Source of the DNA: Calothrix anomala FACHB-343
GTDB lineage: Bacteria > Cyanobacteriota > Cyanobacteriia > Cyanobacteriales > Nostocaceae
Length of the DNA stretch: 64,000 nt
Assembly (NCBI RefSeq): GCF_014696435.1
Contig: NZ_JACJQG010000033.1
Location: 1-64,000, forward strand
Direction: 5' to 3'
Shown: piece after piece, positions 8,208 to 17,417 of the stretch
Layout: each line of letters starts with the position of its first letter
Position numbering within the stretch: position 1 is the first letter of the stretch
The notes under the pieces: model-generated
What the model was told of the DNA's origin: nothing
Database searches by the model: none
Seen by the model: the letters and a program-made list of their open reading frames with translations, nothing else
Position numbers and translations under genes: made by a program

Positions 8208-8280
8208 TACCCCCAGGGGAATTCGAATCCCCGTTACCTCCGTGAAAGGGAGGTGTCCTAGGCCTCTAGACGATGGGGGC
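8208..8280 (-). tRNA. trnE: tRNA-Glu (anticodon UUC)
   Basis: A 73-nt tRNA on the minus strand. The acceptor GCCCCCA pairs with TGGGGGT (with a G1-U72 pair typical of cyanobacterial and chloroplast tRNA-Glu), the anticodon loop is CTTTCAC, and the T arm is CGGGGATTCGAATCCCC. The CCA end is not encoded. In cyanobacteria this tRNA serves both translation and tetrapyrrole synthesis (glutamyl-tRNA reductase). It stands alone. Confidence 0.97.
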
Positions 8281-8347
8281 GCGTCGGACTCAAGCCTTTT
8301 ATAAATTAACTAATTTTCCAGAGGTTGTCAACAGTCTCTACAAAAAA

Positions 8348-8480
8348 AATTTTTAGTCATTGGTCATTAGTCATTAGTCATTGGTCATTAGTCATTGGTC
8401 ATTAGTCCCCTTTGTCCTCCTTGTCCTCCTTGTCCCCCTTGCCCCCTGCCCCCTGCCCCATGCACTATGCCCCATGCCCT
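8348..8480. repeat. Long heptanucleotide repeat tract
   Basis: Runs of GTCATTA/GTCATTG heptamers (8353-8406) pass into CTCCTTGTC and CCCTGCC-type repeats (8407-8480). The remaining spacer to 8645 is AT-rich and shows nothing else definite. Confidence 0.85.
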
Positions 8481-8645
8481 ACCGTCCTTTTTGCCAACCA
8501 AATGAAAATATAGTATTATAAGAAACTAAGTATGGAAAAAAATTTGATTTTAATCACGAAAAAGGGTGTGATGTTGTACCCTTTAGAGGTAATATTTACT
8601 CTTCTTTACAAAAGATTTTGATATTTATCGCTCAAAATCTACAAC

Positions 8646-10565
8646 ATGGAAGCATCTTTTGAAATCACCTTACAGATGGTGACTGCTGTTTTTGCAGGTA
8701 TTAGCGCCCAAGTCCTGGCGGCCTATCTCCGGGTACCCAGCATTGTATTATTGCTGTTGTTGGGCATTTTGCTGGGGTCTGATGGTGTAGGTCTATTGCA
8801 CCCGCATTTGCTGGGTACGGGTTTGGAAGTGATTGTCGCTCTCGCAACGGCAATAATTTTGTTTGAGGGTGGGCTAAACCTAGATTTGCGTGAGTTGGGT
8901 AGGGTTTCTGTCAGTTTACAATTGCTCGTTACTTTAGGAACTCTGGTGACGCTGCTAGGTGGAAGTATGGCGGCTCACTGGTTGGGAGAGTTTCCCTGGA
9001 ATATTGCGTTTCTCTACGCCTCGATAATTGTGGTTACAGGCCCCACAGTCATTAATCCCCTGCTGAAACAAATCAATGTCGATCGCCAAGTAGCTACCCT
9101 ATTAGAAGGCGAAGGGGTATTAATTGACCCAGTGGGGGCAATTTTGGCTTTCGTGGTCTTGGATACGATTTTAAACGGCGATGCAGACCCGTTAAATGCC
9201 ATCATCGGTTTGCTGATGCGTCTGGCTGTAGGTGGAACTATTGGCGCAGCTGGTGGTTATTTAATGAGTTTGATTTTCAAACGAGCTAATTTTCTGTCGT
9301 TTGAACTGAAAAATTTGGTGGTACTGGCTATACTTTGGGGTCTGTTTACCTTAGCGCAGACTATTCGCAGTGAGTCGGGCGTAATGACAACGGTTGTGGC
9401 TGGGGCTGTATTTGCTAACTCTTCGGTACCAGAGGAACGACTTTTACGCCATTTTAAAGGTCAATTAACGATTCTTAGCGTTTCTGTACTGTTTATCTTA
9501 CTTGCAGCCGATTTATCTATCGCCAGCGTGTTTGCTTTAGGTTGGGGTAGTTTACTCACGGTTTTGGTGCTGATGTTTGTCGTTAGACCGATTAACATCC
9601 TGTTATGTACCTGGAATAGTGACTTAAATTGGCGACAGAAATTATTTTTAAGCTGGGTTGCGCCTAGAGGAATTGTGGCGGCTTCTGTGGCGTCTTTGTT
9701 TGCCATTTCCTTGACGCAACGCGGTATTAATGGGGGTGATGCGATTAAAGCCCTGGTTTTCTTGACAATTATCATGACTGTTGTTTGCCAAGGACTGACA
9801 GCCGGACAGATTGCTAAGTGGCTGCAAATTACCTCAAAACAGGCGACTGGGGCGGTAATTGTCGGTTGCAATCCTTTGAGTCTGTTAATTGCCCGATTCT
9901 TTCAAGAACGGGGCGAAAATGTAGTGATGATTGATACAGATCCAGATTGCTTTGCTCAAGCTGAAGCCCAGAATTTGCGCGTAATTGCTAGTAGTGCCTT
10001 AGATACCGATGTGTTAGAAGAGGCGGGATTAGCATCGATGGGCACTTTTTTGGCGATGACTAGTAATGGTGAGGTAAATTTTGTTTTGGCGCAACGGGCG
10101 GCTGAGGAATTTAATCCGCCGCGCGTATTAGCGGTTTATCCGCGCGATCCACAAGCTAATAATTCGGCAACGAGTAAAGTTAATCAAGCTTTTGTCTCAG
10201 ACTTGGCGATTAAAACTTGGAATGAGTATTTGAATGATGGGCGGGTAAAGTTGGGAACAACGACGCTGAGTGAGTTGGAATTTACAAGTCAGCAGGATCA
10301 TATCCAAGAAAAGATTCGGACTGGGATTTTAGTACCTTTGTTGTTGGAAAGGGAACAACGTTTACAGGTAATGCCTGTTAATCAAGAATGGGAAGTAGGC
10401 GATCGCATTATCTACCTATTACATGACCCCAGACCAAATCTTCTTAAACGTTTATCTGGTGGAAGTAAGTCTACTCGTCTACCACTGGAAACTTTACCTG
10501 AGGTAGAAGAGGTTCCTTTAGCAAAGCTGGCTCAACTTTCCACTAGTGAAGCTGCTGGAAGTTGA
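8646..10565 (+). CDS. CPA1-type Na+/H+ antiporter with C-terminal TrkA-N domain
   Basis: A 639-residue protein. About 12-13 membrane helices fill residues 1-390, including the GPTVINPLLKQ and EGEGVLIDPVGAIL segments expected in NhaP/CPA1 exchangers (the Asp is the ion-binding candidate). A Rossmann-type TrkA-N domain begins near residue 400 (GAVIVGCNP) and contains a VVMIDTD nucleotide-binding end of beta-2. A C-terminal regulatory tail follows. Role: sodium or potassium/proton exchange in the plasma membrane, probably gated by nucleotide binding. Its 3' end overlaps the convergent cytochrome b-like gene by 34 bp. Confidence 0.88.
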   Translation: MEASFEITLQMVTAVFAGISAQVLAAYLRVPSIVLLLLLGILLGSDGVGLLHPHLLGTGLEVIVALATAIILFEGGLNLDLRELGRVSVSLQLLVTLGTLVTLLGGSMAAHWLGEFPWNIAFLYASIIVVTGPTVINPLLKQINVDRQVATLLEGEGVLIDPVGAILAFVVLDTILNGDADPLNAIIGLLMRLAVGGTIGAAGGYLMSLIFKRANFLSFELKNLVVLAILWGLFTLAQTIRSESGVMTTVVAGAVFANSSVPEERLLRHFKGQLTILSVSVLFILLAADLSIASVFALGWGSLLTVLVLMFVVRPINILLCTWNSDLNWRQKLFLSWVAPRGIVAASVASLFAISLTQRGINGGDAIKALVFLTIIMTVVCQGLTAGQIAKWLQITSKQATGAVIVGCNPLSLLIARFFQERGENVVMIDTDPDCFAQAEAQNLRVIASSALDTDVLEEAGLASMGTFLAMTSNGEVNFVLAQRAAEEFNPPRVLAVYPRDPQANNSATSKVNQAFVSDLAIKTWNEYLNDGRVKLGTTTLSELEFTSQQDHIQEKIRTGILVPLLLEREQRLQVMPVNQEWEVGDRIIYLLHDPRPNLLKRLSGGSKSTRLPLETLPEVEEVPLAKLAQLSTSEAAGS

Positions 10566-11161
10566 TTGAAGTTGCCGTACATTTCTTTCTCTTGCCACAG
10601 TAAAGCAGATAAATGCACGATCGCCAGCAATAAAGCAATGGGGGAAATAATATAGCTGTTTAAAGCGTAAAGGTGCTGGACTGTGATGGTATTAATTGCG
10701 TCGCCGCCTACCAGGATATTCCGTAATTGTCCGCCGATGACAGGGATGGCTTCGATGCTTCCTAACTCAATCATGAACCGCCAGTATCCTTCTTGAGTCC
10801 AGTCGAGAAGCATGGCTGTCCAATCAAGAGCGATCGCGCTGAGGGTAAAGAAAATTCCGCTAATCCAAGCAGTTAACCAACTATTGCGGAATTGCCTACC
10901 TAAAAACATGACTACAAGTTGAATTAAGGCGATCGCAATTACACTATTACCAGCAAATTCATGTGCTTTATGAAATAACCATCCATAAGCTACGGTAGTA
11001 TCGATTGTTTTCAATGACCGATAAGCACCACCTGCTGTTGGTTCGTAATAAAAAGACAGTAAAACTTCCGTAGTGAGGTCAATCAAGCACAAGGTCAAAA
11101 TTACGACTGATAATATGGTCGCTAGTCGCCGCAAAATCCTATCGAACTGGGTACTTTGCAT
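10532..11161 (-). CDS. Cytochrome b N-terminal domain-like membrane protein
   Basis: A 209-residue protein with four to five hydrophobic helices. His-containing helices resemble the b-type haem-binding helices of cytochrome b/b6 (AYGWLFHKAHEFAGNS, with two His three residues apart, and ITVQHLYALNSYIISPI followed by a helix with H). I chose the ATG at 11161 because AGAGG lies 8 nt upstream; a GTG three codons earlier abuts that site. It probably carries haem and takes part in membrane electron transfer; partner unknown. It is shorter than cytochrome b6 and is not a standard petB. It converges on and overlaps the antiporter gene. Confidence 0.65.
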   Translation of the reverse strand: MQSTQFDRILRRLATILSVVILTLCLIDLTTEVLLSFYYEPTAGGAYRSLKTIDTTVAYGWLFHKAHEFAGNSVIAIALIQLVVMFLGRQFRNSWLTAWISGIFFTLSAIALDWTAMLLDWTQEGYWRFMIELGSIEAIPVIGGQLRNILVGGDAINTITVQHLYALNSYIISPIALLLAIVHLSALLWQEKEMYGNFNQLPAASLVES

Positions 11162-11325
11162 GGCTGACACCTCTTTACATGATGTAAATATGTATTAATA
11201 TTACGATTTTAACTAAGAAATATTAAAAAATCTAATTGAATTAGAATCTATGATACCTATGCTTGTGATAGATAAAGTCCTATATTGGCAAAAATCATGA
11301 GCCAAAAATCATGAATTATTAATTA

Positions 11326-11641
11326 GGGAACTCCAGAAAATAAATTATCCCAAATTGTAGGGGTGGGGTAACCCCCATAGGTGTCAACTTAACGCGAAAC
11401 CCTCTTGGTGAAAAGGTTTCGCCCTCACCCCCAGCCCCTCTCCCCTGGGGAGAGGGGAGCTAGAGATCCAATTCCCCCTCTCCTTGGGGAGAAGGGGTTA
11501 GGGGATGAGGGCGAGAGGGTTTTGCACAACGCCTGCCCTATATAGCTTTCACCTTAAGTTGACACCAATGGGTAACCCCGCCCCTACGAGTTGCGGGCTT
11601 GGTAAGTTAATGATTGGGATATTTTTTTATTTGGAAGTCCC
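11326..11641. mobile_element. MITE-like element carrying a nested second element
   Basis: The ends (GGGAACTCCAGAAAATAAAT and TTATTTGGAAGTCCC) match the 110-bp element at 1713-1822, but the unit is split by about 187 bp. The inner block (11380-11566) has its own perfect 13-bp inverted ends GGTGTCAACTTAA and TTAAGTTGACACC. The right end of the outer element abuts the stop codon of the broken lipase gene. Neither element codes for protein. Confidence 0.75.
11380..11566. mobile_element. Inner MITE-like element with 13-bp terminal inverted repeats
   Basis: Perfect terminal inverted repeats GGTGTCAACTTAA (11380-11392) and TTAAGTTGACACC (11554-11566) flank a C-rich interior with a palindrome around CTCTCCCCTGGGGAGAGGG. 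The left end of the same element, at the same junction, is present in reverse at 42150-42173. Confidence 0.75.
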
Positions 11642-12361
11642 TTAAGCCAAATATTGTGACCAAATTTTTAAGGGCTCTGGCGAACCGTACCAAATACCAG
11701 GGCTTCTAGGCGAATGGTTAACGCCTTCAATCACAAGATTTTCTGCACCCTCAAGATGCGCAGCTACAATAGGTGTGATGCCATCTCCCCAAGTGTTGCC
11801 TTGACCGCAGGTCAATTGATAACTACTGTAAGCTAACCAACTACCGCGTCGTCTTTGACCAAAAATGGTTTTACCTGCGACACATACGTAACGAATATTT
11901 TGATAAAACGCTCCGGGGTAATTGTTGGTAACAAAGTCTAAATTCCAGCGCGTCCAGCGTTCTTGGCTAATATGGGGTGTACCCAAGGTAATTAAAGTGG
12001 CGACTAAAGGGTAAGCTTGCCAAACAGAAGATGAAAGTGGATTACGTCCGTAAGGTTGCTCGCCTAAATAAATTCGCGATATCCAACCACCTGCAGAATG
12101 ACCAATTAAGTTGATTTGCGAACAGTTGTATTGCTGTAATATCTGTTTAACGGTGAAATCAAGTTGCTGGACAATAGGCGTTACAGGCCTACCGCCAATT
12201 AAGGCAAACCAGTCACGACGACGCAAGGGAACTGTGACTGCGGGAAAACCCAACTGTTGTAAAGATTGTTCCAGTTGGCGATAAGCGATGTCTAACGACA
12301 AGCCGCTTTGCGTCTACGCGCTTTCTAAATATCCAGGTAAAATAACTGTGGGTAGAGGCAT
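11642..12361 (-). pseudogene. Alpha/beta-hydrolase (lipase-like) interrupted by a small repeat
   Basis: The natural start is the ATG at 12361, whose first 15 codons (MPLPTVILPGYLESA) are a typical lipase N-terminus. An in-frame TAG at 12314-12316 then lies inside a roughly 30-bp inserted repeat (about 12286-12319). The same frame continues for 219 residues with the nucleophile elbow LIGHSAGG, an Asp-containing DGITPI and a late NHSPR His, so the catalytic triad survives. The 219-residue part could be re-started at a TTG (12301). Unless the stop is read through, the product lacks its first strand. The family acts on esters or lipids; the substrate is unknown. Confidence 0.75.
12286..12319. repeat. 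Small dispersed repeat inserted in the lipase gene
   Basis: On the minus strand this segment begins GCGTAGACGCAAAGCGGC and ends TTAGACATCGC, wording that recurs widely in Nostoc-type genomes as very small mobile repeats. It brings an in-frame TAG. The exact borders are inferred from where the lipase-like reading resumes (YRQLEQ). Confidence 0.6.
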
Positions 12362-12652
12362 TTGCTTGATTTAAAGATTTGACAAGAATCTAGAGAATTT
12401 ATGAGAATTTGACGCGATCGCTTTTTAGTTGCTCAGTCAGCAATGCCCACTTTGAATTACAATATTACTTTATTACAAAAATAAAACTTAAAAAAATGGC
12501 AATTTAGCCGTTTTGTGCTCAACAGACAAAGCTATGATTTTTAGAGGAAAGCATCCGTAACCGAATAGAGTACAACCGGATAAATAATTTAGAGCCTGAA
12601 AAATAATTTATTGATAGTCAACTGCAATTGAGCTGAGTGAACGGTAACTGCT
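12362..12652. other. 291-bp spacer, divergent promoters
   Basis: AT-rich spacer between the divergent lipase relic and the TonB-like gene. Apart from one HIP1-like site (12414-12421, CGCGATCGCT) nothing is recognisable. Confidence 0.5.
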
Positions 12653-14302
12653 ATGTCTTACGTCTCCCTACTGAGAAATCTACCAGAAGTATTATCCCAA
12701 CCAACTGGGATAGCCGCGATCGCATCTGTGGGAATTCACGGTGCTATTGCCTTGATTGTGCCTTTAGTACCTGTAGACTCCAATAAAACCAAAGAAGTCG
12801 CATCATCCAAACCCATTGGCATGATGGAATTAAGCCAAGCCGATCAAAAACGGCTACCAGAAATTCCGGGAACATCGACAACTCTTCCTCCATCTCCAGT
12901 TCAGCTACAACAATCGCAAATTCCCCAGCTGAATTTTGGCGGACAAACTAATTTATCGGCTTTACCACCAGCACCACCTGCGCCGAATCCGAGTCAGATG
13001 ATGTTGGAACCTATCCCCTCATCACCTACTAATTACCCTATTTCCCCCCTGCCGAAACAGCAGTCTTTACGCACATACTCGAAAAAAGATTTGGGATTGG
13101 ATACCTCAGATCTGAATACTAGAAACAAATTCTCTTCTTCAATTGCGCGTTATAGCAGCAAGGATATAGCCCTGGGACAATCCCAGCCTTTAGTAAGAAG
13201 TGGCTTGCCAGTTTTCCCCGCAGGAAAATTACCTGCTGGTTTACCAACTTCTCCTGCACCATTACCGATTAATTCCATGCCTGGTACACCAGGAGATACA
13301 ATTAATACGGCACAAAATACACCAACAGGCGATAATACAGCTTCAGGTTCTCAAAACGGACAGCTATTAGCTGGAATTAATACCACTACACCAAGTGGAA
13401 ATAATTTAGCTACAGCGACAACAGGTGTAGGATCTAATACATCTACATCAGGAACAGAAAAGGCGATCGCCCAGATAAAATCTTACGAAGACCTGAGAAA
13501 AACAGTTCAACAACAGTACCCCACTGCTGTAGAAAAAAGTGTGATTCGTGACAGCATTACTACAGATAAACCTGATGTACAAGGTTTGGTTTTAGGGCGA
13601 TTAGTAGTAGGGCCGGAAGGCGTATTAGATATTAAATTTGAAGACTCTTCCAATCGTGCATTGCAAGTCAAAGCACAAGAGTATTTTAAGGCGAATCCAC
13701 CACAGCGCGATCGCCAAATCGCTCATTACCCATTTAGTTTAGAGTTCAAAAATAGTAATAATACCGCCAGTGGAAATACTCAACAGCCAGCATCGGCGGA
13801 CACTATTAAACCCTTATCAACTCCCGCACTCAACAATAATCAGCCTGTACCTGCAACAGGAATCAGCCCCAAACCAGTATTAAATCTGCCTGTCAACAAT
13901 AATCAGCCTGCACCGGCAACGGGAAGTAGCCCCAAACCAGTATTAAATCTGCCAGTCAATAACAATCAACCTGCACCGGCAACGGGAACAAGCCCCAAAC
14001 CAGTGTTAAATCTGCCAGTCAATAATAATCAGCCTGCACCTGCACCAGAAACAACTGGCAAACCTCAATCCAATTCATTAATTAATAGAATTAAGCCTGT
14101 AGCTGCACCAACAGTAACAGCTTCGCCATTCCCCAATTTAGTAAATACAATTAAGCCTGTAGCTACACCAGCCGCTACAGTTAAACCATCACCTGCACCT
14201 GAGAACAACACCAGCCAGCCAGCTCCCACTGTGGAACCTGGTAAAAAACTCATCCAGCAGTTGCGCCAACTCAGAGAAGAACGAGAAACTTCTAGTAAAT
14301 AG
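12653..14302 (+). CDS. TonB-like proline-rich envelope protein
   Basis: A 549-residue protein with one N-terminal membrane helix (about 20-42, with SVGIHGAIALIVPLVP, similar to the TonB anchor). A long P/Q/N-rich periplasmic region follows, then a compact domain (about 275-370) with GRLVVGPEGVLDIKFEDSS, which resembles a TonB C-terminal domain. After it come three copies of a 21-residue repeat (PVLNLPVNNNQPAPATGxSPK, about 393-465) and a proline-rich tail ending in a charged helix. A role in energising outer-membrane transport is plausible, but no ExbB/ExbD or receptor gene is nearby. The domain lies mid-protein, unlike ordinary TonB. Confidence 0.6.
   Translation: MSYVSLLRNLPEVLSQPTGIAAIASVGIHGAIALIVPLVPVDSNKTKEVASSKPIGMMELSQADQKRLPEIPGTSTTLPPSPVQLQQSQIPQLNFGGQTNLSALPPAPPAPNPSQMMLEPIPSSPTNYPISPLPKQQSLRTYSKKDLGLDTSDLNTRNKFSSSIARYSSKDIALGQSQPLVRSGLPVFPAGKLPAGLPTSPAPLPINSMPGTPGDTINTAQNTPTGDNTASGSQNGQLLAGINTTTPSGNNLATATTGVGSNTSTSGTEKAIAQIKSYEDLRKTVQQQYPTAVEKSVIRDSITTDKPDVQGLVLGRLVVGPEGVLDIKFEDSSNRALQVKAQEYFKANPPQRDRQIAHYPFSLEFKNSNNTASGNTQQPASADTIKPLSTPALNNNQPVPATGISPKPVLNLPVNNNQPAPATGSSPKPVLNLPVNNNQPAPATGTSPKPVLNLPVNNNQPAPAPETTGKPQSNSLINRIKPVAAPTVTASPFPNLVNTIKPVATPAATVKPSPAPENNTSQPAPTVEPGKKLIQQLRQLREERETSSK
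13832..14047 (+). repeat. 63-bp in-frame tandem repeat
   Basis: Just over three near-identical 63-bp units encode the 21-residue repeat of the TonB-like protein. Synonymous differences between units are few, pointing to recent expansion. Confidence 0.85.
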
Positions 14303-14469
14303 GGGCTAGGGACTGTTTTCAAACTCCTTGTATCCTCAAAAAAATGCGATCGCTAACGATCGCCTCGATTTTGTTGTAGTTATAGTTTGAAAACACGCCC
14401 TAGTCGAGGGGAGCCGTATTGTAGCAAGTGGCGTGGACAAGGAGGACAAGGGAAAGACGCAACTAACAC

Positions 14470-14530
14470 ATGACCAATAACTATTGACCATTGACCATTG
14501 ACCATTGACTTTTGACCATTGACTTTTGAC
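14470..14530. repeat. Heptanucleotide repeat tract
   Basis: Repeated TTGACCA/TTGACTT heptamers in the spacer upstream of the helicase gene. The rest of the 284-bp spacer includes two adjacent CGATCGC/AACGATCGC words (14346-14363). Confidence 0.8.
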
Positions 14531-14586
14531 GAAGTTGACAACATAGCCGTTAATATAGTAAACAGTCTGGTTGCTAATGTGATTGA

Positions 14587-17259
14587 GTGAATTATCCCGC
14601 ATCATCCCCAGAACTTGACCTTGGGTCAATTTTTCCGTTTAATCTGGATCAATTTCAATTAGACGCGATCGCCTCTCTCAATGACGGTCGGTCTGTAGTT
14701 GTTTGTGCGCCCACAGGTTCGGGCAAAACTTTAGTAGGTGAATACGCGATTTATCGTGCTTTGGCGCGAGGAAAGCGGGTATTTTACACTACGCCTTTAA
14801 AAGCGCTGTCAAATCAAAAATTACGCGACTTTCGCGAAAAATTTGGTTTTGAACAGGTAGGACTCCTCACCGGAGATGCTTCCATTAACAGGGATGCGCC
14901 AATTCTGGTGATGACCACAGAAATTTTTCGCAATATGCTCTATGGCACGCCCATAGGGCAAGTTGGCATTTCTTTGGTAAATGTAGAAGCTGTGGTACTA
15001 GATGAGTGCCACTACATGAACGATCGCCAACGGGGTACAGTTTGGGAAGAATCGATCATCTATTGTCCCCGGGAAGTGCAATTAGTCGCCCTTTCCGCTA
15101 CCGTTGCTAACAGCGATCAACTCACCGATTGGCTAAATCGCGTCCACGGCCCCACTGACCTGATTTACTCCGATTTTCGTCCCGTACCCCTAGAATTTCA
15201 TTTTTGTAACCCGAAAGGACTGTTTCCCCTCCTCAACGAGACTAAAACTAAAATTAGTCCCCGCCTTGCTAATCGGGGAAAAAGAAAACAGGGAGACAGA
15301 GGGAAAGGCGGTAGGCCAGAGGCTCCCAGTCTTACTTATACTTTGAACCACCTACAGCAACGGGATATGTTACCCGCCATTTACTTTATTTTCAGCCGCC
15401 GGGGTTGTGATAAAGCTGTGGCTGAAGTAGGCGATATCTGGCTGGTGAATAATGATGAATCTCAAATATTGCGCCGCCAAATCGATGAATTTTTAACCCG
15501 CAATCCCGAAGCCGGGCGTTCTGGACAAATTGCGCCCCTATATCGGGGAATAGCAGCTCACCACGCCGGCATATTACCAGCTTGGAAAGTCCTAGTAGAA
15601 GAATTATTTCAGCAGGGGCTAATTAAAGTAGTATTTGCCACCGAGACTCTAGCGGCGGGAATTAATATGCCCGCCCGCACTACTGTGATCTCTACCCTTT
15701 CCAAACGTACCGACACCGGACACCGCCTACTCAACGCTTCCGAATTCCTGCAAATGGCTGGACGGGCTGGGCGGCGAGGTATGGATTTGCAAGGTCATGT
15801 GGTCACTGTCCAAACTCCTTTTGAAGGGGCGAAAGAAGCGGCATATTTAGCCACATCTAAACCAGACCCCTTAGTAAGCCAGTTTACTCCTAGTTACGGG
15901 ATGGTACTTAACCTCCTGCAAACTCATACCTTAGAGGAAACTAGAGAGCTAATAGAACGCAGTTTTGGCCAGTATATGGCGACGCTGCATTTAAAACCCA
16001 ATTATGAAGAAATTGATGAACTACAAGCCGAATTAGCCCAACTTGAGGAGCAAATCGCCGCCGTTGATGAAAATGAACTAGCGGTGTATGAAAAATTACG
16101 CCAACGCCTGAAAGTAGAAAAGCAAATTTTAAAAACTCTGCAACAACAAGCCCAGGAAGACCGCCAAGAGCAATTAGGAATGATGCTAGGGTTTGCGGTT
16201 TCCGGGACATTGCTGAGTTTAAAAGGCAAAAATATTACAGTTTCTTCGCCAATTGCCGCCGTATTGGTGGGTAAAAGTTCGGGTTCTGAGCAATCTACCT
16301 GCTTAGTATGCTTAGGCAAGGATAATCGCTGGTATGTTGCGGCGACAGAGGATATTGTTGATTTATATGCAGAATTGCCAAGAATTGAGATTCCAGGCGA
16401 GATTTTGCCACCACCAGAGCTAATTTTTAAACCAGGACAAATTCAGGTAGGCGATCGCCAAACAGCAATTATTGCCCAACAAATCCCCGAACCAGGTGAG
16501 TCTTTATATTTACCGCCAGAGGTAGCAGAACAACTGAGTCGGGTAACGGCTGTTCAAGAACAATTAGAAGCCCATCCGATTTATAAATCGGGCAATGTCG
16601 GCGCTCTGTTCAAACGTAAGGCGCGTTATGTAGAACTAGAAGCCGAATTACAATTGTTACAAGAACATGTAGAGCAACAATCCCAACATCACTGGGAAGA
16701 ATTTCTCAATTTAATTGAAATTTTGCAGCACTTTGGCTGTTTAGATAACTTAGTCCCCACAGCTTTAGGGCAAGTTGCTGCGGCTATTCGCGGAGAAAAT
16801 GAATTATGGCTGGGTTTGGTACTCGCTAGCGGTGAATTTAACCAATTAGATCCGCACCATTTAGCTGCTGCTGTAGCGGCTTTGGTAACAGAAACTCCTC
16901 GTCCAGATAGTAAAGTTCGTTTTGATTTGAGCAATCAAGTTGTGGATGCTTTGGCAAAACTGCGGGGAATTCGTCGCCAGATGTTCCAAATGCAACGGCG
17001 GTATAATGTGGCACTGCCTATTTGGTTAGAATTTGAGTTAATTGCTTTGGTAGAACAATGGGCGTTAGGCATTGAGTGGACGGAACTATGTGAAAATACC
17101 ACATTAGATGAGGGTGATGTGGTAAGAATTTTACGCCGGACTTTGGATTTATTATCTCAAATTCCTCACGTGCCTAATTTACCAGAGTCACTGCTACGTA
17201 ATGCTTACCGTGCCATCCAGTTAATCGATCGCTTCCCTGTAAATGAAGTTGTAGAATGA
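14587..17259 (+). CDS. Ski2/Mtr4-type DEAD/DEAH-box RNA helicase
   Basis: An 890-residue superfamily 2 helicase. Q-motif-like FQLDAI, Walker A APTGSGKT (41-48), Walker B DECH (139-142), SAT motif (about 167-169) and the motif VI stretch QMAGRAGRRG (about 389) are all present. After the two RecA domains come a coiled-coil/arch-like region (about 475-520) and the C-terminal DSHCT-type domain of Ski2/Mtr4 proteins. It should unwind RNA in turnover or processing. The GTG at 14587 is the most upstream start. A G/R/K-rich loop near residue 237 resembles an intergenic repeat that has become coding. A hairpin terminator starts at its stop codon. Confidence 0.9.
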   Translation: MNYPASSPELDLGSIFPFNLDQFQLDAIASLNDGRSVVVCAPTGSGKTLVGEYAIYRALARGKRVFYTTPLKALSNQKLRDFREKFGFEQVGLLTGDASINRDAPILVMTTEIFRNMLYGTPIGQVGISLVNVEAVVLDECHYMNDRQRGTVWEESIIYCPREVQLVALSATVANSDQLTDWLNRVHGPTDLIYSDFRPVPLEFHFCNPKGLFPLLNETKTKISPRLANRGKRKQGDRGKGGRPEAPSLTYTLNHLQQRDMLPAIYFIFSRRGCDKAVAEVGDIWLVNNDESQILRRQIDEFLTRNPEAGRSGQIAPLYRGIAAHHAGILPAWKVLVEELFQQGLIKVVFATETLAAGINMPARTTVISTLSKRTDTGHRLLNASEFLQMAGRAGRRGMDLQGHVVTVQTPFEGAKEAAYLATSKPDPLVSQFTPSYGMVLNLLQTHTLEETRELIERSFGQYMATLHLKPNYEEIDELQAELAQLEEQIAAVDENELAVYEKLRQRLKVEKQILKTLQQQAQEDRQEQLGMMLGFAVSGTLLSLKGKNITVSSPIAAVLVGKSSGSEQSTCLVCLGKDNRWYVAATEDIVDLYAELPRIEIPGEILPPPELIFKPGQIQVGDRQTAIIAQQIPEPGESLYLPPEVAEQLSRVTAVQEQLEAHPIYKSGNVGALFKRKARYVELEAELQLLQEHVEQQSQHHWEEFLNLIEILQHFGCLDNLVPTALGQVAAAIRGENELWLGLVLASGEFNQLDPHHLAAAVAALVTETPRPDSKVRFDLSNQVVDALAKLRGIRRQMFQMQRRYNVALPIWLEFELIALVEQWALGIEWTELCENTTLDEGDVVRILRRTLDLLSQIPHVPNLPESLLRNAYRAIQLIDRFPVNEVVE

Positions 17260-17290
17260 AAAACTCCACCCACAAGGGGATGGAGTTTTT
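17259..17290. terminator. Bidirectional terminator hairpin
   Basis: AAAAACTCCA (17259-17268) pairs with TGGAGTTTTT (17281-17290), with A- and T-runs at the two ends. It starts at the helicase stop codon and can serve plus-strand and minus-strand transcripts (helicase and PAS kinase converge here). The same hairpin recurs in inverted orientation at 24580-24613; a damaged version follows mysC (about 40915-40940). Confidence 0.8.
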
Positions 17291-17417
17291 GGGCATGGGG
17301 CATGGGGGATGGGGCATAGGGAAGAAATTACCGTATCCCGCCACAAGCCCAAAGCGGCGGCGCAGCTGTCCCTCTCTACCGACGGATAGGAGTTTCCCGA
17401 CGCTTTCAAGAAATGGG

